From Gammaproteobacteria bacterium (GTDB taxonomy: Bacteria; Pseudomonadota; Gammaproteobacteria; Pseudomonadales; Azotimanducaceae), in assembly GCA_003228415.1 (NCBI GenBank), contig QIDL01000008.1, positions 1 through 6,227 on the forward strand: a stretch of 6,227 bases of DNA, read 5' to 3'. Each line of letters begins with the position of its first letter. The first letter of the stretch is position 1. The position numbers and the translations under genes were made by a program. This document shows, in pieces, positions 5,271 through 6,227 of the stretch. The notes below the pieces were generated by a model. The model was given only the letters and a program-made list of their open reading frames with translations. It searched no databases and was not told the origin of the DNA.

Positions 5271-5590
5271 ATTTCGACTTTCGATTCAATTAAGATTCTC
5301 ATCAAAGCTGGGGAAGTTCGTGTTTCTGAACACGGTTGGGACGAACTTGAATCAGATGATATCTCCGTCCGACATCTGCTCAACACGATTGACCAAGCAG
5401 AATTGATTGAGGATTTTCCCGAGTCTGCCTAAGGACCTTCAGTTCTACTGTTTCAACTTGATCGAACAGGTGATCCATTCATGTAGTATGGGGCATTCCC
5501 AAAGGGCATAGTACGCCTGCCGTATTGGTAACTGCTTATCGTCCTGACCCGGCTAGATGGGCAAGCGATTTCAAGAGTCGAACATCATGA
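5271..5590 (+). pseudogene. DUF4258-type protein gene, broken by three lesions
   Basis: The ancestral protein of about 106 aa can be rebuilt. It opens with STFDSIKILIKAGEVRVSEHG, runs through the DELESDDISVRHLL helix to AELIEDFPESA, then GPSVLLFQLDRTGDPF, then HVVWGIPKGHSTPAVLVTAY and RPDPARW. This is the DUF4258 pattern, a small family often found beside antitoxin-like genes. Lesion 1: a good AGGAG (5259-5263) leads seven bases later to ATT (5271), where ATG is expected. Lesion 2: an in-frame TAA at 5430-5432. Lesion 3: one base is missing at 5480/5481, between the GDPF and HVVWG parts. The final TGA (5588-5590) overlaps the ATG of the next gene. A longer frame starting at 5118 only begins inside the toxin gene and is not the real gene. 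No full-length product can be made. Confidence 0.85.
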
Positions 5591-5805
5591 AGAAAACCAA
5601 ATACTTACATGTTGATGGATATGTTGCCGAGGTGGACGTTGAACTCACCGAGTCCGAACCAAACGACGAATGGGGTCCATACTTATCGCTGGAAGACGCT
5701 CTTCTTCTTGATGATGTCAAGGAACTACTGAGACAGAATTATATTCACGAAGCCACAAAAAAGGCGCGCGTGTTCACCCTTACTCCGGTCGCGACAAGCA
5801 AGTGA
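5587..5805 (+). CDS. Small protein of unknown function, partner of the DUF4258 gene
   Basis: A 72-aa acidic protein beginning MKKTKYLHVDGYVAEVDVEL. It goes through a clearly conserved-looking centre (EWGPYLSLEDALLLDDVKEL), to a basic end (KKARVFTLTPVA). No signal peptide or membrane segment is seen. I cannot name a family with certainty. The YLSLEDA..LDDVKELL part looks like a helix that could pack on a partner. Its ATG overlaps the relic stop of the DUF4258 gene by ATGA, so the two were once translationally coupled, the layout of many toxin-antitoxin pairs. It has its own AAGAG nine bases upstream, so it may still be made alone. An ATG at 5557 is in frame but lies inside the older gene. If the pair was toxin and antitoxin, this would be the surviving antitoxin; that is inference. 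Confidence 0.75.
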   Translation: MKKTKYLHVDGYVAEVDVELTESEPNDEWGPYLSLEDALLLDDVKELLRQNYIHEATKKARVFTLTPVATSK

Positions 5806-5840
5806 TCGTAAACTCTTTGAGGTGAGGCACTCCTGCTGTT

Positions 5841-5847
5841 GCCTAAC
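5841..5847 (+). repeat. attC: Orphan R'' box of the third attC
   Basis: GCCTAAC is a perfect RYYYAAC core box, 35 bases after the last cassette gene. No partner GTTRRRY follows within a normal attC length, because transposase-coding sequence starts within about 15 bases. I read it as the left edge of an attC cut by the insertion sequence or by a later deletion. Confidence 0.7.
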
Positions 5848-6227
5848 CAGCTGGTCGGGTAGGCGTAGGTCTGGGGAATCAACCCACCTCGGAGCAACAC
5901 GGCAATTTTGTGCGAATCGAGTTTGTCGCTCTTTGTTTTCGAGCCGTGGATGGCCTTCATTTCCAGGGCGTGGCCGAGCACAAATTCGATGCCTTGTTCA
6001 GCGCACCAGTCGGCGACCCAGTACCAGGCGAACATACACTCACAGTAAATCACCAGATTGTTCCGGTAAGGAGCGAGAGCGCGCTTGAGTTGCTCCGGAT
6101 GGCAGCGGTGATTCTTGTGGTAGAGCACTTCACCGTTCTGTGTAGATCGATGCCGCAGTAGTGCTTGTGCTGATTGGTATGGAATCTCATCGAGGCTTCC
6201 TTTCAGGTTATGGTGACCTGGTAGGGT
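5848..6227 (-). mobile_element. Truncated IS110-family insertion sequence, continuing past the window
   Basis: It contains the 5' third of an IS110-type transposase gene on the minus strand plus 37 bases of upstream DNA, which has an inverted repeat CAGGT/ACCTG (6204-6208 and 6216-6220). The 3' two thirds of the gene and that end of the element are missing at the junction with the attC core box. The other end lies beyond base 6227. A subset of the IS110 family (the IS1111-attC group) is known to target attC sites; the position here fits, but group membership cannot be shown from this fragment. Confidence 0.8.
5851..6190 (-). pseudogene. IS110-family transposase, N-terminal relic
   Basis: From ATG at 6190 (preceded by AAAGGAAG) the frame reads MRFHTNQHKHYCGIDLH, with the first catalytic Asp in GID. 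At about 6138-6142 sequence corresponding to roughly 10-14 codons is missing and the frame shifts. The protein resumes as QNGEVLYHKNHRCHPEQLKR, then APYRNNLVIYCECMFAWYW, with the conserved Glu in CECMF. VLGHALEMKAIHG, DKLDSHKIAVLLRGG and PQTYAYP follow, the standard RuvC-like DEDD N-terminal domain. Homology stops there, at about 100 residues of a usual 320-340. The frame then reads through the attC core box and the end of the cassette by chance. The enzyme is dead twice over, by frameshift and by loss of the C-terminal serine domain. Confidence 0.88.

Larger units (their letters stand above)
2914..5847. mobile_element. Degenerate chromosomal integron with three cassettes
   Basis: The parts are in the standard integron order. 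A tyrosine-recombinase integrase lies on the minus strand, then an attI-like region with a GTTAGCC core. Three cassettes follow, each opening with a TTRRRY-type sequence after a G, at 3587, 4558 and 5244. Two attC sites have complementary core boxes and hairpin arms; a third has only its first box. Cassette genes all read away from attI, as is usual. The integrase is internally deleted and one cassette gene is broken, so the array is probably immobile unless an integrase is supplied from elsewhere. The right boundary is a truncated insertion sequence. Confidence 0.9.
5244..5847 (+). mobile_element. Gene cassette 3 (DUF4258 relic plus small gene), attC truncated
   Basis: It opens with TTAGAC after the crossover in the previous attC and holds a broken DUF4258 gene and an intact 72-aa gene. 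The R'' box GCCTAAC (5841-5847) lies 35 bases after the last stop codon, the expected place. The rest of its attC, including R', is missing because insertion-sequence DNA begins almost at once. The cassette therefore cannot be excised from this side. Confidence 0.8.

Noticed and set aside
5118..5432. 104-codon frame starting inside the toxin gene as the DUF4258 start
   Set aside because: Its first 50 or so codons are toxin tail and attC sequence in another frame. The well-spaced AGGAG before ATT at 5271 marks the true old start.
5848..5870. GTAGGC at about 5860-5866 as the R' partner of GCCTAAC, making a mini-attC
   Set aside because: These bases are codons of the transposase (the TYAYP stretch), one base of the box is missing, and the spacing is far too short for an attC.
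1..6227. CRISPR array or riboswitch
   Set aside because: No regularly spaced repeats occur, and no long structured leader precedes a gene; lysC has no upstream space for a lysine riboswitch because it overlaps alaS.

Overview
The window comes from a bacterial chromosome, most likely a gammaproteobacterium. The evidence is the gene order alaS-lysC-tRNA-Ser(GCU) and the style of the AlaS and LysC proteins; I cannot place it to genus. It divides into a conserved housekeeping part (1-2663) and an accessory part (2664-6227) that reads as a small, decaying chromosomal integron.

Housekeeping part: the last 429 codons of alaS (alanyl-tRNA synthetase) overlap by 4 bases with a complete lysC (aspartate kinase, 412 aa). 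A complete tRNA-Ser(GCU) with encoded CCA starts 45 bases after lysC. In relatives such as Pseudomonas, csrA/rsmA lies between lysC and this tRNA. Here it is absent.

Transition (2664-2962): about 250 bases after the tRNA hold no intact gene. They include a 15-base near-perfect palindrome and the last 16 codons of a ychF-like gene (plus strand), which abut and overlap the 3' end of an integron integrase gene (minus strand).

Integron (about 2914-5847): intI is on the minus strand and has lost two internal blocks, about 30 and about 140 residues by comparison with IntI1, yet stays open as a 175-codon frame. It keeps the box I Arg, the late GH motif and the Tyr, but has lost the HxxR motif, so it should be inactive. 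An attI-like region follows, with a TATAAT box for intI, a possible outward cassette promoter, two small hairpins and a GTTAGCC core site. Three cassettes follow on the plus strand. Cassette 1 carries a short-chain dehydrogenase/reductase and has a textbook attC of 134 bases. Cassette 2 carries an addiction-module antitoxin and a RelE/ParE-type toxin, with a 98-base attC. Cassette 3 carries a DUF4258-type gene with three separate lesions (ATG to ATT start, a nonsense codon, a frameshift), followed by an intact 72-aa partner that overlaps it by ATGA. Only the first core box (GCCTAAC) of its attC remains.

Right end (5848-6227): a minus-strand IS110-family transposase relic directly abuts that core box. 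It has lost its 3' two thirds and has a frameshifting deletion near its start.

Taken together, the site seems to have accumulated mobile DNA beside a tRNA gene and then decayed: dead integrase, dead transposase, one dead cassette gene. The SDR gene, the toxin-antitoxin pair and the small 72-aa gene are still open.
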